Assembly (NCBI GenBank): GCA_026129095.1
Contig: JAHCIT010000001.1
Location: 124,001-188,000, forward strand
Length of the DNA: 64,000 bases
Direction: 5' to 3'
From: Deltaproteobacteria bacterium
GTDB lineage: Bacteria; JAGRBM01; JAHCIT01
Part shown: piece after piece, positions 46,364-55,468 of the stretch
How positions within the stretch are numbered: the first letter of the stretch is position 1
Layout: the number at the start of each line of letters is the position of its first letter
The notes under the pieces: generated by a model
Database searches by the model: none
Seen by the model: the letters and a program-made list of their open reading frames with translations, nothing else
Told to the model about the DNA's origin: nothing
Translations under genes and position numbers: made by a program

Positions 46364-47206
46364 ATGCAGACCCAGACGATCACACACTCCAGTTCCCGCC
46401 CCAGCTATCTCCGGCCCGTCACGGCAACCGCCACACGGCCTGCAGCCGCTGCCAGCGACGAGTTCCTGAAGACCGTTCCCATCTTCCAGGGGTTGCCGGA
46501 CAGCATCTTGCGCGCAGTGGCCTCGAGCCTGCGGACTGTAGGGTTTCGCCGCGGAGCACGTATCTTCACCGAGGGCCAGCAACCGGCAGCGTTTTATGTC
46601 GTCCGCCGTGGATGGGTTCGCACCGTTCGCGAGACGCTCACCGGCTACGGTGTCCTGTTCGAGATCCTCCGGCCCGGGGAAACCGTGGGCGCGGCCGCTT
46701 TCACCGACGGCGGAAACCACCTCGTGACAGCGATCGCCGGCAGTCAGACAGAACTGCTCGCCATGCCAGCAAGCACCTTCCAGGCCCTGCTCGCCCAGTC
46801 CCCGGAGCTTCAGAAGAACTTCCTGGCTGAACTGGGGCGCCGGATGCGCTCGACGAGCGAGTGGCAGCTGCAGTCCGGCCTTGGCGTGGATGGCCGGATC
46901 GCCCGCATGCTGCTCCGTCAGGCCGAATGGCACGGGGAGGCATCTCCCCGGGGGATTACGGTACCCAAGATATTCACCTGCCAGGAACTGGCCGACATGG
47001 TCGGTTGCGCCGTTGAAACCGGGATCCGCATGCTTTCGTCTTGGCGGAACGCCGGGTTCATCACCTCTGGCCGCAACCAGTTTGTGATCCACGATCTGGA
47101 AAAGCTGGCTGCCATCGCGGGGGCCGAGGTCAGTCCGAACCTGAAAGGCCGGCTTACGCAATCCGCACGCGGCGGACGCCCCCAGCTTCACAAGGCCTGC
47201 GCATGA
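46364..47206 (+). CDS. Crp/Fnr-family transcription regulator
   Basis: 280 aa, with an extra ~30-residue Ser/Ala/Pro-rich N-terminal tail. The cyclic-nucleotide-binding-like barrel (about 35-150) has RRGARIFTEGQQPAAFYVV and LRPGETVGAAAF; the usual FGE of cAMP-binding members is VGAAAF, so the ligand may not be cAMP. A C-terminal winged helix (TCQELADMVGCAVETGIRML) has the recognition helix. No Fnr-type cysteine cluster is seen. Preceded by AAAGGAAAGG. A separate CRP-type palindrome lies at 8784-8799. Confidence 0.88.
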   Translation: MQTQTITHSSSRPSYLRPVTATATRPAAAASDEFLKTVPIFQGLPDSILRAVASSLRTVGFRRGARIFTEGQQPAAFYVVRRGWVRTVRETLTGYGVLFEILRPGETVGAAAFTDGGNHLVTAIAGSQTELLAMPASTFQALLAQSPELQKNFLAELGRRMRSTSEWQLQSGLGVDGRIARMLLRQAEWHGEASPRGITVPKIFTCQELADMVGCAVETGIRMLSSWRNAGFITSGRNQFVIHDLEKLAAIAGAEVSPNLKGRLTQSARGGRPQLHKACA

Positions 47207-47243
47207 CCGTAAGTAGCTGAAGCGTCCATCTGTGCTGGCCGGG

Positions 47244-47270
47244 GGCCCCTCTCCCTCAGGGCGAGGGGCC
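47244..47270 (+). terminator. Terminator-like hairpin after the Crp/Fnr gene
   Basis: GGCCCCTC (47244-47251) pairs with GAGGGGCC (47263-47270), with an inner CCC/GGG pairing in the loop. The following TTGTCCTTCC is a poor T tract, so the terminator call is moderate. Confidence 0.5.
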
Positions 47271-47338
47271 TTGTCCTTCCGGAAAGCCAGTTTTTCCGGT
47301 CCGCCAAAGCGACTATGATGTGGGCGGGAGGGACTCTC

Positions 47339-47824
47339 ATGAGTGAAGGCGGTGAATACCAGGTAGCCAAGCGATCAGTGCCGGTAATGGTTCGGCTTAC
47401 CAATGGAAACGCCCATAAGGGAGATTTTCTTCTCGCGGCGCAGGCCGAACAGCACCACGGAGCCGAACGCGTCAAGGATCTGCTCAATGGGTCTGGCGAA
47501 ATGGTCCCGCTGTTCAGCCATTTGCACAATACTCCGATCCTGCTGAACAAGCGTCATATCGAGATGGTGGAACTCACCGAGCCGGATCTCGCCAGCGATG
47601 CAGACCGCGATACCGATTTCGCCATTCACCGCCAGGCACTGCTCATCATGGACAGCGGTTCCAAACTTCGCGGAGATCTTGTCGTGACAATGCCCTCGGG
47701 TCATGACCGGACGCTCGACTTCCTGAATCGCGGCGAGCGTTTCGTCTATCTGGAATCCCGTGACGGAACCAAAATCATCAACCTCCTGCACGTGATTGCT
47801 GTCGAGGACGCGAAGGGACATTAG
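47339..47824 (+). CDS. Small cytoplasmic protein of two tandem repeats, unknown function
   Basis: 161 aa from the ATG at 47339, with GGGAGG 7 nt upstream; ATGs at 47315 and 47318 lack such a site. No signal peptide or membrane helix. Two repeats of about 65 residues are visible: the first has VRLTNGNAHKGDFLL, DLLNGSGEMVPLF and HIEMVELTE; the second has SKLRGDLVV, DFLNRGERFVYLE and HVIAVEDAK. The pattern of G-D-(F/L), D-L-N and a terminal VE resembles small beta-rich domains of unknown function (DUF6812-like, by memory). A 6-bp GC hairpin overlaps the stop. It converges on the UbiB-fusion gene. Confidence 0.75.
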   Translation: MSEGGEYQVAKRSVPVMVRLTNGNAHKGDFLLAAQAEQHHGAERVKDLLNGSGEMVPLFSHLHNTPILLNKRHIEMVELTEPDLASDADRDTDFAIHRQALLIMDSGSKLRGDLVVTMPSGHDRTLDFLNRGERFVYLESRDGTKIINLLHVIAVEDAKGH

Positions 47825-47888
47825 GGCCTCCGGCCCTGTCTAGCTCTCCTGCAGGTGGATGTTAATAATACCGGCTGAGGTGGAAGGT

Positions 47889-49721
47889 TCACGGCACCGC
47901 AGCTGTCATCGCATACTGTGGATTCTTCTTCAGGAAATCAGAGAGCTGCGGCATCATAATCGGCAGCGCGATCTGGCTCGGCGAGACGGATGGGAGCACT
48001 TCCTTTGCAACGTCCGTAACGATGCTGAGCGCCCGCATAAGCATGAGTTGATCCTGCGGCATCCTGAATGTCTCAAGCTCGTTTAGAAGATCTGCCATGG
48101 CACCGAACATCCGCATGGCATCGTTATCATTCGAGAAGTCATGATCAAAAATCATTGCACGCATCTTTTCGTCGGCGAATGTCCTCCTGGCGAAGGCTTC
48201 AAGCTTATCCCGGTCTGTTTCAGCCACGATACCCCGTTCAATAATGCTGTCGGCATAGAGCTTCGGATTATTGAAGAACCCGCCCAGTATCTCCTTGTAC
48301 AAGCCGTCCCTTACGCGGTCCGGGAGCCGCTTCACCATGCCGAAGTCGAGCAGGCAGAGCTGGCCATCCCTGGTGCAGAGGACATTCGCCGGGTGGGGAT
48401 CGGCGTGGAAGAACCCCCCTTCGAATGCCTGCCGCAGGAATGAGCGAAGGTAGTCGGTCATCAGCTTGCGCCGGTCTATATTCCACTCGTCCAGCCGGGC
48501 GAAATCATCGATCTTGCAGCCATCGATAAACTCGAGCGTGAGCATGCGGCGGGAAGTATAACGCCAGTAGACACGGGGAATCCTGATGCCGAGCGGCATC
48601 ATCTCCTTCGCGATCTCTTCGGTCGCCCGCGCCTCGTGCTGCAGGTCCATCTCCTTACGGAGCGGGTCTTCCATCTCGACCATGAGCTGACGGAGATCGA
48701 ACTTCTTGACGAACCGGGCGAGCGCATTGATGAGCATTCGCTGAAGCCCAAGGTCGATCTCGACGCTGCGCTCCAGCCCCGGGTGAAGTATTTTCACGGC
48801 GACTTTCTCTCCAGTCGCGAGCCGGGCAGCGTGAACCTGGCCCATGGAGGCTGCTGCAATCGGGACAGGATCGAACTCGGCGAACAGTTCCAACGGGCCG
48901 ACACCGAATTCCCCCTGAATCTGGCTCGCAATGAGCGGATACGGCGTCGGCGTCACGGCATCGCGCATCGCCCGGAACTCCTCGATGAACTCCTTGGGCA
49001 GGATATGAGCCTGCATGCTGGCGATCTGGCCCATCTTGATGTTGACGCCCTTCAGACGGAACGCCGTCTCCTTGAACCGGAGTGCATTACGGCGATGTAT
49101 TCGGGACATGGCCTCTGACGAAGGGCCGATGCCAATCTTCTTCCGGAACCAGACCAACAGATACGAGAAGACAATCCGGGCCTGCATCCAGCCTACGCCA
49201 GCAAGATGTCGGAACGCGCTCGCCTGGGCCTCCCGGCGCAGGATCTGGGCGAACTTCCGGTCGGATTCCGCGAGACGGCCCGACAGCGACTGGACAAACA
49301 CCCAAAGAACCTTTTTCGCCAGCACCGTGTCAGTATCAAGTAACTGGCGGAATTTTTCCTTTGCGATGAACAGACAGATGATTTCGTCTTCCGCCCGGAT
49401 CGATGCGCTTGTTGGCCGGTCAGTGAACAGGCTCATCTCGCCGAAGTGATCTCCCGGCTGGAGCTGGGAGAGCTTCGAAGCCGCCGAGCCGTGCCGCTTG
49501 AGGACCGCCGCTCGGCCAACAACCAGGCAGAACAGACCGGGACCGTGAACCGATTCCTCAAGGATTACCGTTCCCGCCGGGCCTGTACGGCGCTCACACA
49601 GGGAAGCCACTCGTGAAATCTCGGCATCTGTCAGATCGCGAAAAAGGGAAATATTGCGAAGTGCCTGCGAGGTTTCCACGTGTCCGCCCCATCCCGCAAA
49701 AGGAAATGACTCAGCGGTCAT
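47889..49721 (-). CDS. UbiB/ABC1 atypical kinase fused to N-terminal cyclic-nucleotide-binding domain
   Basis: 610 aa. Residues about 20-140 form a cNMP-binding domain (FGEMSLFTDRPTSASIRA near 93-110, including the FGE and R-T/S-A phosphate cassette). Residues about 200-560 are a UbiB/ADCK kinase: KxGQ (229-232), the Ala-rich loop AAASMGQVHAARL, Lys310 in VAVKILHPG, FHADPHPANVL and LLDFGM. Unlike ordinary UbiB, no C-terminal membrane helix pair is plain. UbiB proteins support isoprenoid-quinone synthesis or lipid handling by ATP hydrolysis. The fusion suggests control by a cyclic nucleotide; the cassette residues look intact. Confidence 0.88.
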   Translation of the reverse strand: MTAESFPFAGWGGHVETSQALRNISLFRDLTDAEISRVASLCERRTGPAGTVILEESVHGPGLFCLVVGRAAVLKRHGSAASKLSQLQPGDHFGEMSLFTDRPTSASIRAEDEIICLFIAKEKFRQLLDTDTVLAKKVLWVFVQSLSGRLAESDRKFAQILRREAQASAFRHLAGVGWMQARIVFSYLLVWFRKKIGIGPSSEAMSRIHRRNALRFKETAFRLKGVNIKMGQIASMQAHILPKEFIEEFRAMRDAVTPTPYPLIASQIQGEFGVGPLELFAEFDPVPIAAASMGQVHAARLATGEKVAVKILHPGLERSVEIDLGLQRMLINALARFVKKFDLRQLMVEMEDPLRKEMDLQHEARATEEIAKEMMPLGIRIPRVYWRYTSRRMLTLEFIDGCKIDDFARLDEWNIDRRKLMTDYLRSFLRQAFEGGFFHADPHPANVLCTRDGQLCLLDFGMVKRLPDRVRDGLYKEILGGFFNNPKLYADSIIERGIVAETDRDKLEAFARRTFADEKMRAMIFDHDFSNDNDAMRMFGAMADLLNELETFRMPQDQLMLMRALSIVTDVAKEVLPSVSPSQIALPIMMPQLSDFLKKNPQYAMTAAVP

Positions 49722-49789
49722 TCAAACACAGGCCGCCACGCCGGGCAATATCATAACGGATACAGACCGGTTCCGGTATGGCACCCCGG

Positions 49790-49817
49790 TTGACAATGCC
49801 CGTGCCCGGTCTATCTT
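49790..49817 (+). promoter_or_regulatory. Sigma-70 promoter of tRNA-Gly
   Basis: TTGACA (49790-49795), 16-nt spacer, TATCTT (49812-49817). The predicted start lies about 7-9 nt before the tRNA 5' end at 49833. This is the clearest housekeeping promoter in the window. Confidence 0.75.
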
Positions 49818-49832
49818 GAGGGGGTCTACCGG

Positions 49833-49908
49833 GCGCGAGTAACTCAGTTGGTAGAGTGCAAGCTTCCCAAGCTTGATGTCGCGGGTTCGACCCCCGTCTC
49901 GCGCTCCA
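49833..49908 (+). tRNA. tRNA-Gly(CCC)
   Basis: 76 nt including an encoded CCA. Acceptor GCGCGAG pairs with CTCGCGC; D arm AACTCAGTTGGTAGAGT; anticodon stem CAAGC/GCTTG flanks loop TTCCCAA, giving anticodon CCC (reads GGG); T loop GGTTCGACC. It lies between the UbiB-fusion gene and the metal efflux operon, in opposite orientation to both. Confidence 0.97.
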
Positions 49909-49973
49909 TCCACAAACGGGAAAAGCCCCCATAGCAGCGGCGAAAACTCCGGCTGTCTTCATCCGGGTTTTGC

Positions 49974-52900
49974 CTACGTGTTTTCCCGTGCCGTAATCCG
50001 GTAGAGCACCGGCAAAACCACCAGCGTGAGCAAAGTCGAGCTGATAATCCCACCCACGACCACTGTGGCGATGGGCCTTTGTACTTCTGCGCCCGTACCG
50101 GTCGCAAGTGCCATAGGGACAAAACCAAAAGCAGCGACGAGGGCCGTCATCAAGACCGGTCTCAGCCGCGTCAGCGCGCCCTCCTCGACTGCCTCAGCCA
50201 CGGATTTGCCCGCTTCCCGCAACTGATTGATGAACGTCACCATGACAAGGCCGTTGAGTACGGCGACTCCCGACAAGGCAATGAATCCCACTGCTGCCGA
50301 GATCGAAAACGGCATCCCCCGGAGCCAAAGGGAAGCCACACCGCCGGAAAGGGCGAATGGTACGGCCGAGAATACCAGGATCGCCTGCCCCGCCGACCCG
50401 AAGGTCGAATAAAGCAGAAGGAAAATCAGCGCAAAGCAGACCGGTACAACGATCAGCAGCCGCTCCTGTGCCTTTTGAAGGTTTTCAAACTGTCCACCCC
50501 AGTCCAGCCAGTAGCCGGAAGGTACAATCGCTCCGGCTTCAATCCGTTTTTGGGCCTCGGCGACGAACGAGGCTATGTCGCGGCCCCGGACATTGGCCTG
50601 GACCACCACACGGCGCTTGCCATTTTCCCGGCTGATCTGGTTCGGACCTTCGGCCAGATCCAGCGAGGCGACTTCCGACAAGGGAATGAACCCCGCCAAT
50701 CCGTCCGGCCGTGCCAGCGGAAGGATTTTCAGCATTTCGGGATCGGTCCGGACAGCTTCCGGAAGCCGGACGACCAGATCAAACCGGCGGTCACCTTCAA
50801 AAAACACGCCAGCCGATTTGCCGCCAACGGCTACCGAGACATTTTCCTGGATATCAGCCACTGAAATGCCGTGCCGGGCAGCCCGCTCACGGTCTGGCCT
50901 GACCGTCAGCATCGGCAGCCCTGCTGTTTGTTCCACCTTCACATCCGCCGCACCCGGTATGTCGTGAAGAATCCTGGCAATCCGGCCAGCGGCTGCTGTC
51001 ATTCGCTCAGGATCGTCTCCATATATCTTGACCGCCACATCGGCACGGATACCCGCGATGAGCTCGTTGAACCGCATCTGAATGGGCTGTGTAAATTCAT
51101 AACTGTTGCCAGGAAGCTGCTCTAGGGCCCTCTCCATCCGTTCCCGGAGCTGTTCCTTGGTTTCGCCGGGGTCCGGCCATTCATGACGGTCTTTCAGAAT
51201 CACAAAGGTATCAGACACATTCGGCGGCATCGGATCCCCTGCCATTTCCGCAGTCCCGGTCTTGGAAAAGACAAATGCGACTTCAGGAAAGCGGGAAAGC
51301 GTCCTTTCGACTTCCAGCTGCATCTGTGTCGACTGGGAGAGGCTGGTTGCCGGGATACGCATGGCATGTATGGCCATGTCCTTTTCGTCGAGCACCGGAA
51401 CGAACTCCTGACCCAGCCGGCTAAATCCGAATACCGACAGCGCAAAAATCCCGGCCGCCAGCAGCAGGACGGGCCACCGGTGCTGCAGCGCCCACTGGAG
51501 CACTGGCTGGTAAATACGCCGCGCTGCAGCGGTAATACGGTTTTCCTTTTCCTCGACGTGACCGCGTACGATGAGCGCCACCATGGCAGGAACGAATGTG
51601 AGCGACAGGATAAACGCCGAAACCAGCGCGAAGATGACGGTAAGCGCCATCGGGTGAAACATTTTTCCCTCGACGCCGGTTAGCGCCAGCATCGGAAGGT
51701 ACACAGTAATGATGATCGCCTCGCCGAATGCTGTTGCCGATCTAACCTGCCGGCTGGCGTCAAATACGGTCTCCAGCCGCTCTTCCAGAGTCAGGGGGCG
51801 TCCCAGTTCATGCTGGCGGAGCGCCAGTCGCCGCACGCAGTTCTCGACGATGATGACCGCACCATCCACGACGAGGCCAAAGTCGATGGCACCCAGGCTC
51901 ATCAGGTTGCCGCTAATTCCAGCCCGGACCATGCCGGTTGCCGCCATCAGCATGGAGAGTGGTATGGCAAGCGCGCAGATGATCGCTGCCCGCAGGTTTC
52001 CGAGCATGACGAACAGGATTACAATGACAAGGATGGCGCCTTCGGTCAGATTGCCACGGACAGTTTTTATAGTGGCCTCGACGAGCCGCGTCCGGTTCAG
52101 GACAGTTCTGGCCTCGATGCCGGGCGGCAGCGATTTCCGGACCTCCTGCATCCTGAGGTCAACCGCCCGGGCGACCTCCCGGCTGTTGGCTCCAACCAGC
52201 ATCAGTGCCGTGCCGACGACTGCTTCATGACCATTATCGCTGGCACTGCCAGTGCGAAGCTCCGTGCCCAAGACCGTTATGGCGACATCACGGATGCGGA
52301 CAGGTATCCCGTTCCGGGTCTGCACGGGAATTTCACCAATTTCGTCAATATGCCCGATACGTCCCGAAGCCCGGACACTCCAGGCTTCTCCATGCCGTTC
52401 TATATAGCCGGCACCAGTGCTTACGTTGTTCCGTTCCAGTGCGCGCACGACATCTTCCAGTGAAAGCCCCAGAGCGGCCAACTTCACCGGATCCGGCTGA
52501 ACGTGGTACTGCTTGACATACCCGCCGATCGAATCGACCCCGGCGACGCCTTCCACCATCCTGAGCTGTGGGGCGATGATCCAGTCCTGAACGGTCCTGA
52601 GGTAGGTGATCTGCTCGACCGGGGTCTTCAGATAGTCCCCTTCAGGAGATAAATAGCTGCCATCAGACTGCCAGCCGGGTTCTCCATCCCGGACCGTGGC
52701 CCCCTTTCCCCCTGGATGCGTAAAATCCACAGCCCACATGTAGATTTCGCCCAGTCCGGTTGATACCGGCCCCATGCGCGGCACGGCACCGGGAGGGAGC
52801 CGGTCCCGCGCCCAGATCAGCCGCTCAGCCGCCTGCTGCCGCGCGAAATAGACATCCACGTCATCCCGGAACACGGCCGTCACCTGGGAAAAGCCATTCC

Positions 52901-53159
52901 GTGACAGGGAACGGGTGCTTTCGAGTCCTGGTATGCCAGCAAGGGACATTTCCACGGGGAAAGTCACCTGTGATTCGATCTCAAGCACCGACAGATCCGG
53001 ATAGATGGTATTGATCGTTACCTGGTTATTCGTGATGTCGGGCACCGCGTCGATCGGCAGATGATTGAGCGACCAGACGCCAATACCGGCTGCCGCCAGC
53101 GTCAGCACGACAACAAGCCTGCGTCGCCGGATAGAAAAGTCGAGAAGGGCTTTCAGCAT
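49974..53159 (-). CDS. czcA: Heavy-metal RND efflux pump, inner-membrane component (CzcA type)
   Basis: 1061 aa, standard for the HME-RND group. First helix near residues 14-32 (VVVLTLAAAGIGVWSLNHLP), then PDITNNQV of the metal RND class; the second set of helices contains IDFGLVVDGAVIIVENC in TM4, the proton-relay motif; in the HME classification a DFG start of this motif is typical of Co/Zn/Cd pumps (HME1). Large periplasmic loops follow each of TM1 and TM7. With adaptor and outer-membrane channel upstream in the same operon it should export divalent metal from periplasm or cytoplasm. The next gene, tRNA-Gly, is in the opposite direction. Confidence 0.95.
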   Translation of the reverse strand: MLKALLDFSIRRRRLVVVLTLAAAGIGVWSLNHLPIDAVPDITNNQVTINTIYPDLSVLEIESQVTFPVEMSLAGIPGLESTRSLSRNGFSQVTAVFRDDVDVYFARQQAAERLIWARDRLPPGAVPRMGPVSTGLGEIYMWAVDFTHPGGKGATVRDGEPGWQSDGSYLSPEGDYLKTPVEQITYLRTVQDWIIAPQLRMVEGVAGVDSIGGYVKQYHVQPDPVKLAALGLSLEDVVRALERNNVSTGAGYIERHGEAWSVRASGRIGHIDEIGEIPVQTRNGIPVRIRDVAITVLGTELRTGSASDNGHEAVVGTALMLVGANSREVARAVDLRMQEVRKSLPPGIEARTVLNRTRLVEATIKTVRGNLTEGAILVIVILFVMLGNLRAAIICALAIPLSMLMAATGMVRAGISGNLMSLGAIDFGLVVDGAVIIVENCVRRLALRQHELGRPLTLEERLETVFDASRQVRSATAFGEAIIITVYLPMLALTGVEGKMFHPMALTVIFALVSAFILSLTFVPAMVALIVRGHVEEKENRITAAARRIYQPVLQWALQHRWPVLLLAAGIFALSVFGFSRLGQEFVPVLDEKDMAIHAMRIPATSLSQSTQMQLEVERTLSRFPEVAFVFSKTGTAEMAGDPMPPNVSDTFVILKDRHEWPDPGETKEQLRERMERALEQLPGNSYEFTQPIQMRFNELIAGIRADVAVKIYGDDPERMTAAAGRIARILHDIPGAADVKVEQTAGLPMLTVRPDRERAARHGISVADIQENVSVAVGGKSAGVFFEGDRRFDLVVRLPEAVRTDPEMLKILPLARPDGLAGFIPLSEVASLDLAEGPNQISRENGKRRVVVQANVRGRDIASFVAEAQKRIEAGAIVPSGYWLDWGGQFENLQKAQERLLIVVPVCFALIFLLLYSTFGSAGQAILVFSAVPFALSGGVASLWLRGMPFSISAAVGFIALSGVAVLNGLVMVTFINQLREAGKSVAEAVEEGALTRLRPVLMTALVAAFGFVPMALATGTGAEVQRPIATVVVGGIISSTLLTLVVLPVLYRITARENT

Positions 53160-53177
53160 CGCAATTCTTCTCCGGCT

Positions 53178-54125
53178 TCAGTGATCATGCTCGGCTTCAC
53201 TCTTGAGAAGCTCGGCTTTCAGGATGAAGGTGCCGGTAGCGGCGTACCGTTCACCCACGAAAAGGCCGGAAATCACCTCGACCGCATCTGACGACCTGGC
53301 ACCCAGCCGGACCAGGCGAAATTCAAGCCCGTCACTGACTCCGTCAGTAACGAAAAGACCGGTTTCGCCCGCCACCGTCTGCAGGGCGGTCACGGGGACA
53401 CCTATGGCAGAATTGTGCAGCCCGGTCACAACCCGGCCAGTCACAAACATGCCGGGCTTCCACCTCATTCCAGAGTTGGGGAGTACGGTTCGTGCCGTGG
53501 CCGTTCGGCTGCTGCGAACCATTACTGGAGTTACGAAAACGATTTCGGCTGCGACGGGATCTCCTGTTCCCCAGGGTGCCACCGTTACTTTCTGTCCGGT
53601 CCTGACATCGCTCAGGGCATTTTGAAACACACTGAAGTCAGCCCAGACAGTGGTCAGGTCTGCAACAATAAACGCCTCGGCAGTGGTGTCCACCGTGTCT
53701 CCCGGTGAAACATGCCTTTCGATCACGCTTCCGCTAATCATTGCCTTCAGCGGATAGACAGTCAGTCCTTCGCTGCTTTCAACCGTGGCCAGTATATCGC
53801 CAGCCTGCACCTGGTCGCCCGGCCGGCGATTAACAGACTTCACGATTCCGGCATACCGTGGCCGGATACGGGCAAGCCTGTCCTCGTTCAGACGGATTTC
53901 ACCGGCCAGCATGAGTTCATTCTGAATGACCAGAGGGCCGGCCTCGCGGATTTCGATTCCCTGTCGCTCCAGTTCGCCGGGCGCAAGCCTGACGATATGC
54001 TGATGTTCTCCGGAAGGGGCCGCCAAAGAAGCCCCCGGACCATGTCCATGCGGATCATCGTGCCGATGACATGCCGACAAGAAAATGGGAATCGCCAGAA
54101 AAGCAGCGGCGGTGCGAATGTTCAT
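53178..54125 (-). CDS. czcB: Periplasmic adaptor of metal efflux pump (CzcB type)
   Basis: 315 aa. Signal peptide with lipobox LSAC, followed by a His-rich HRHDDPHGHGP segment likely to bind metal. Membrane-fusion core with IRPRYAGIVKSV, GDQVQAGDILATVESSEG (lipoyl-like half-motif) and GSVIERHVSPGDTV; beta-barrel and membrane-proximal domains follow, ending EAEHDH. It links the RND pump to the outer-membrane channel and may deliver metal. Overlaps the czcC stop by 4 nt (54122-54125) and is 18 nt upstream of czcA. Confidence 0.93.
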   Translation of the reverse strand: MNIRTAAAFLAIPIFLSACHRHDDPHGHGPGASLAAPSGEHQHIVRLAPGELERQGIEIREAGPLVIQNELMLAGEIRLNEDRLARIRPRYAGIVKSVNRRPGDQVQAGDILATVESSEGLTVYPLKAMISGSVIERHVSPGDTVDTTAEAFIVADLTTVWADFSVFQNALSDVRTGQKVTVAPWGTGDPVAAEIVFVTPVMVRSSRTATARTVLPNSGMRWKPGMFVTGRVVTGLHNSAIGVPVTALQTVAGETGLFVTDGVSDGLEFRLVRLGARSSDAVEVISGLFVGERYAATGTFILKAELLKSEAEHDH

Positions 54126-55396
54126 GGATGGGCGCTCCCTGCAGAAATACCACCCGTGAACGGCCGCTCAAGTGCGGCAATAGCCAGATGGCAGCTTGTC
54201 AGTGCATCAAGGTACCGGCTGTGGAGATCGAACCATGTCTGGTTCGTGTCGAGCAGTTCCATGTAGCTGCCCGCGCCGGTCTCGTACCTCCGGCGGCTTT
54301 CCTCCAGTGCCGATGCGACCTGCGGCAAGGCCTGGGCCCGGATCGTTTCCGCCTCACCGTGGGCGATGGTTGCCTCCGTCCACCAGCGCCTGAGCTCCTG
54401 AAGCAGGCTGATTCGCAGCGCGTTTCTGGCAGCCTCGGTCTGCAGGAGGGTTTCCCGAAGGGCCCTGATCGATTCCTGATTACGGTTCAGAACTGGCAGG
54501 GGAAAGGCTATTCCCCCGACCAGCGCCACGGCATTGGGTCCGTTCAGATGGCGGATGCCGATGCTGCCCGATGGAACCGGTTTCCACCGGACAGCTTCCA
54601 GTTCGATCTGCCCGCTGATGGCCGAACTCTCGGCATCTGCCCTCCGCAGTCCCGCAGTATTTTCAAGCTGGCCGGCAATCGCAGCAAAATCAGGCAATCT
54701 GGGGATCTCGGCAAACGTTCCTTCCGTACGGCTGAAGTCCGGTTCAGTTCCTCCCCACAGGAGTGCAAGGGACTGTCTCGTCCCATCCAGAGTCTTCCGG
54801 GCGCTCTCGAGGGCGATGCGGCTACCCGCCAGCGCGACCTGCAAGCGGAGCAGTTCCACCGGAGAACTCCGCCCGGCAGTCACCCGCCTGCTGGCCGCCT
54901 GCACCGACCTTTCGATGGCCTGCACCTGCTGCTCGACAAGTGCCAGCCGCTCCTCTGCGGCCGCCACACTGATAAACCCCCGCCGGGTGTCATACAGAAG
55001 TTCGGCAAGGCCGGCTTCGCGCTCCCTGCGAATGATTTCCGTTTCGAGAGCGGCGGCTCTGGTGCGCCTGTCCCGGCTGCCCCATATCTCCAGCGCCTGT
55101 GAATACTGGAATGTTGTTTCAGCCTCCCTGAGACGAGACATCGGGCTGCTGCCCAGCACATTCTCGACTTCGACCGAAACCTCGGGATTGGGCATCAGTG
55201 CAGCCTGACGCTCACGGGCTTCTGCTGCCCGGATCCCATGCTCGGCTGCCTCAATCGTCGGATGGTTTCGCAGAACCCGTTCCCATGCTGCTTCGAAAGA
55301 GAGTGGTGGAAGAGACTGGGCCCGGACTGCAGGCGGTAATGCAACAAGGAACTGTGCAGCCAGCAAGAGGGCTGACGGGACAAACTGGTTTTTCAT
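54122..55396 (-). CDS. czcC: Outer-membrane factor of metal efflux pump (CzcC type)
   Basis: 424 aa from the ATG at 55396 with GGAG 6 nt upstream. A signal peptide ends near AVRAQS. Two OEP repeats: one has LRNHPTIEAAEHGIRAAEARERQAALMPNPEVS, shown here by its start and the PNPEVS motif, and the second starts near IAHGEAETIRAQALPQV; helices are typical of the TolC fold. It forms the outer-membrane channel of the CzcCBA pump. It sits second in an operon behind the small periplasmic protein and is coupled to czcB by a 4-nt overlap. Confidence 0.92.
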   Translation of the reverse strand: MKNQFVPSALLLAAQFLVALPPAVRAQSLPPLSFEAAWERVLRNHPTIEAAEHGIRAAEARERQAALMPNPEVSVEVENVLGSSPMSRLREAETTFQYSQALEIWGSRDRRTRAAALETEIIRREREAGLAELLYDTRRGFISVAAAEERLALVEQQVQAIERSVQAASRRVTAGRSSPVELLRLQVALAGSRIALESARKTLDGTRQSLALLWGGTEPDFSRTEGTFAEIPRLPDFAAIAGQLENTAGLRRADAESSAISGQIELEAVRWKPVPSGSIGIRHLNGPNAVALVGGIAFPLPVLNRNQESIRALRETLLQTEAARNALRISLLQELRRWWTEATIAHGEAETIRAQALPQVASALEESRRRYETGAGSYMELLDTNQTWFDLHSRYLDALTSCHLAIAALERPFTGGISAGSAHP

Positions 55397-55468
55397 GTGA
55401 AACTCCGCTGAACAGGATGCCAACAGCTGCAACCGTCATGCAGCCACGATTTCAGTTCACGGAAGATT

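Noticed and set aside
47823-47837. AGGGCC-TCC-GGCCCT hairpin over the stop of the two-repeat protein gene as a terminator
   Set aside because: It is only 6 bp with a 3-nt loop and no T tract on either strand, so it is too weak to list as a terminator.
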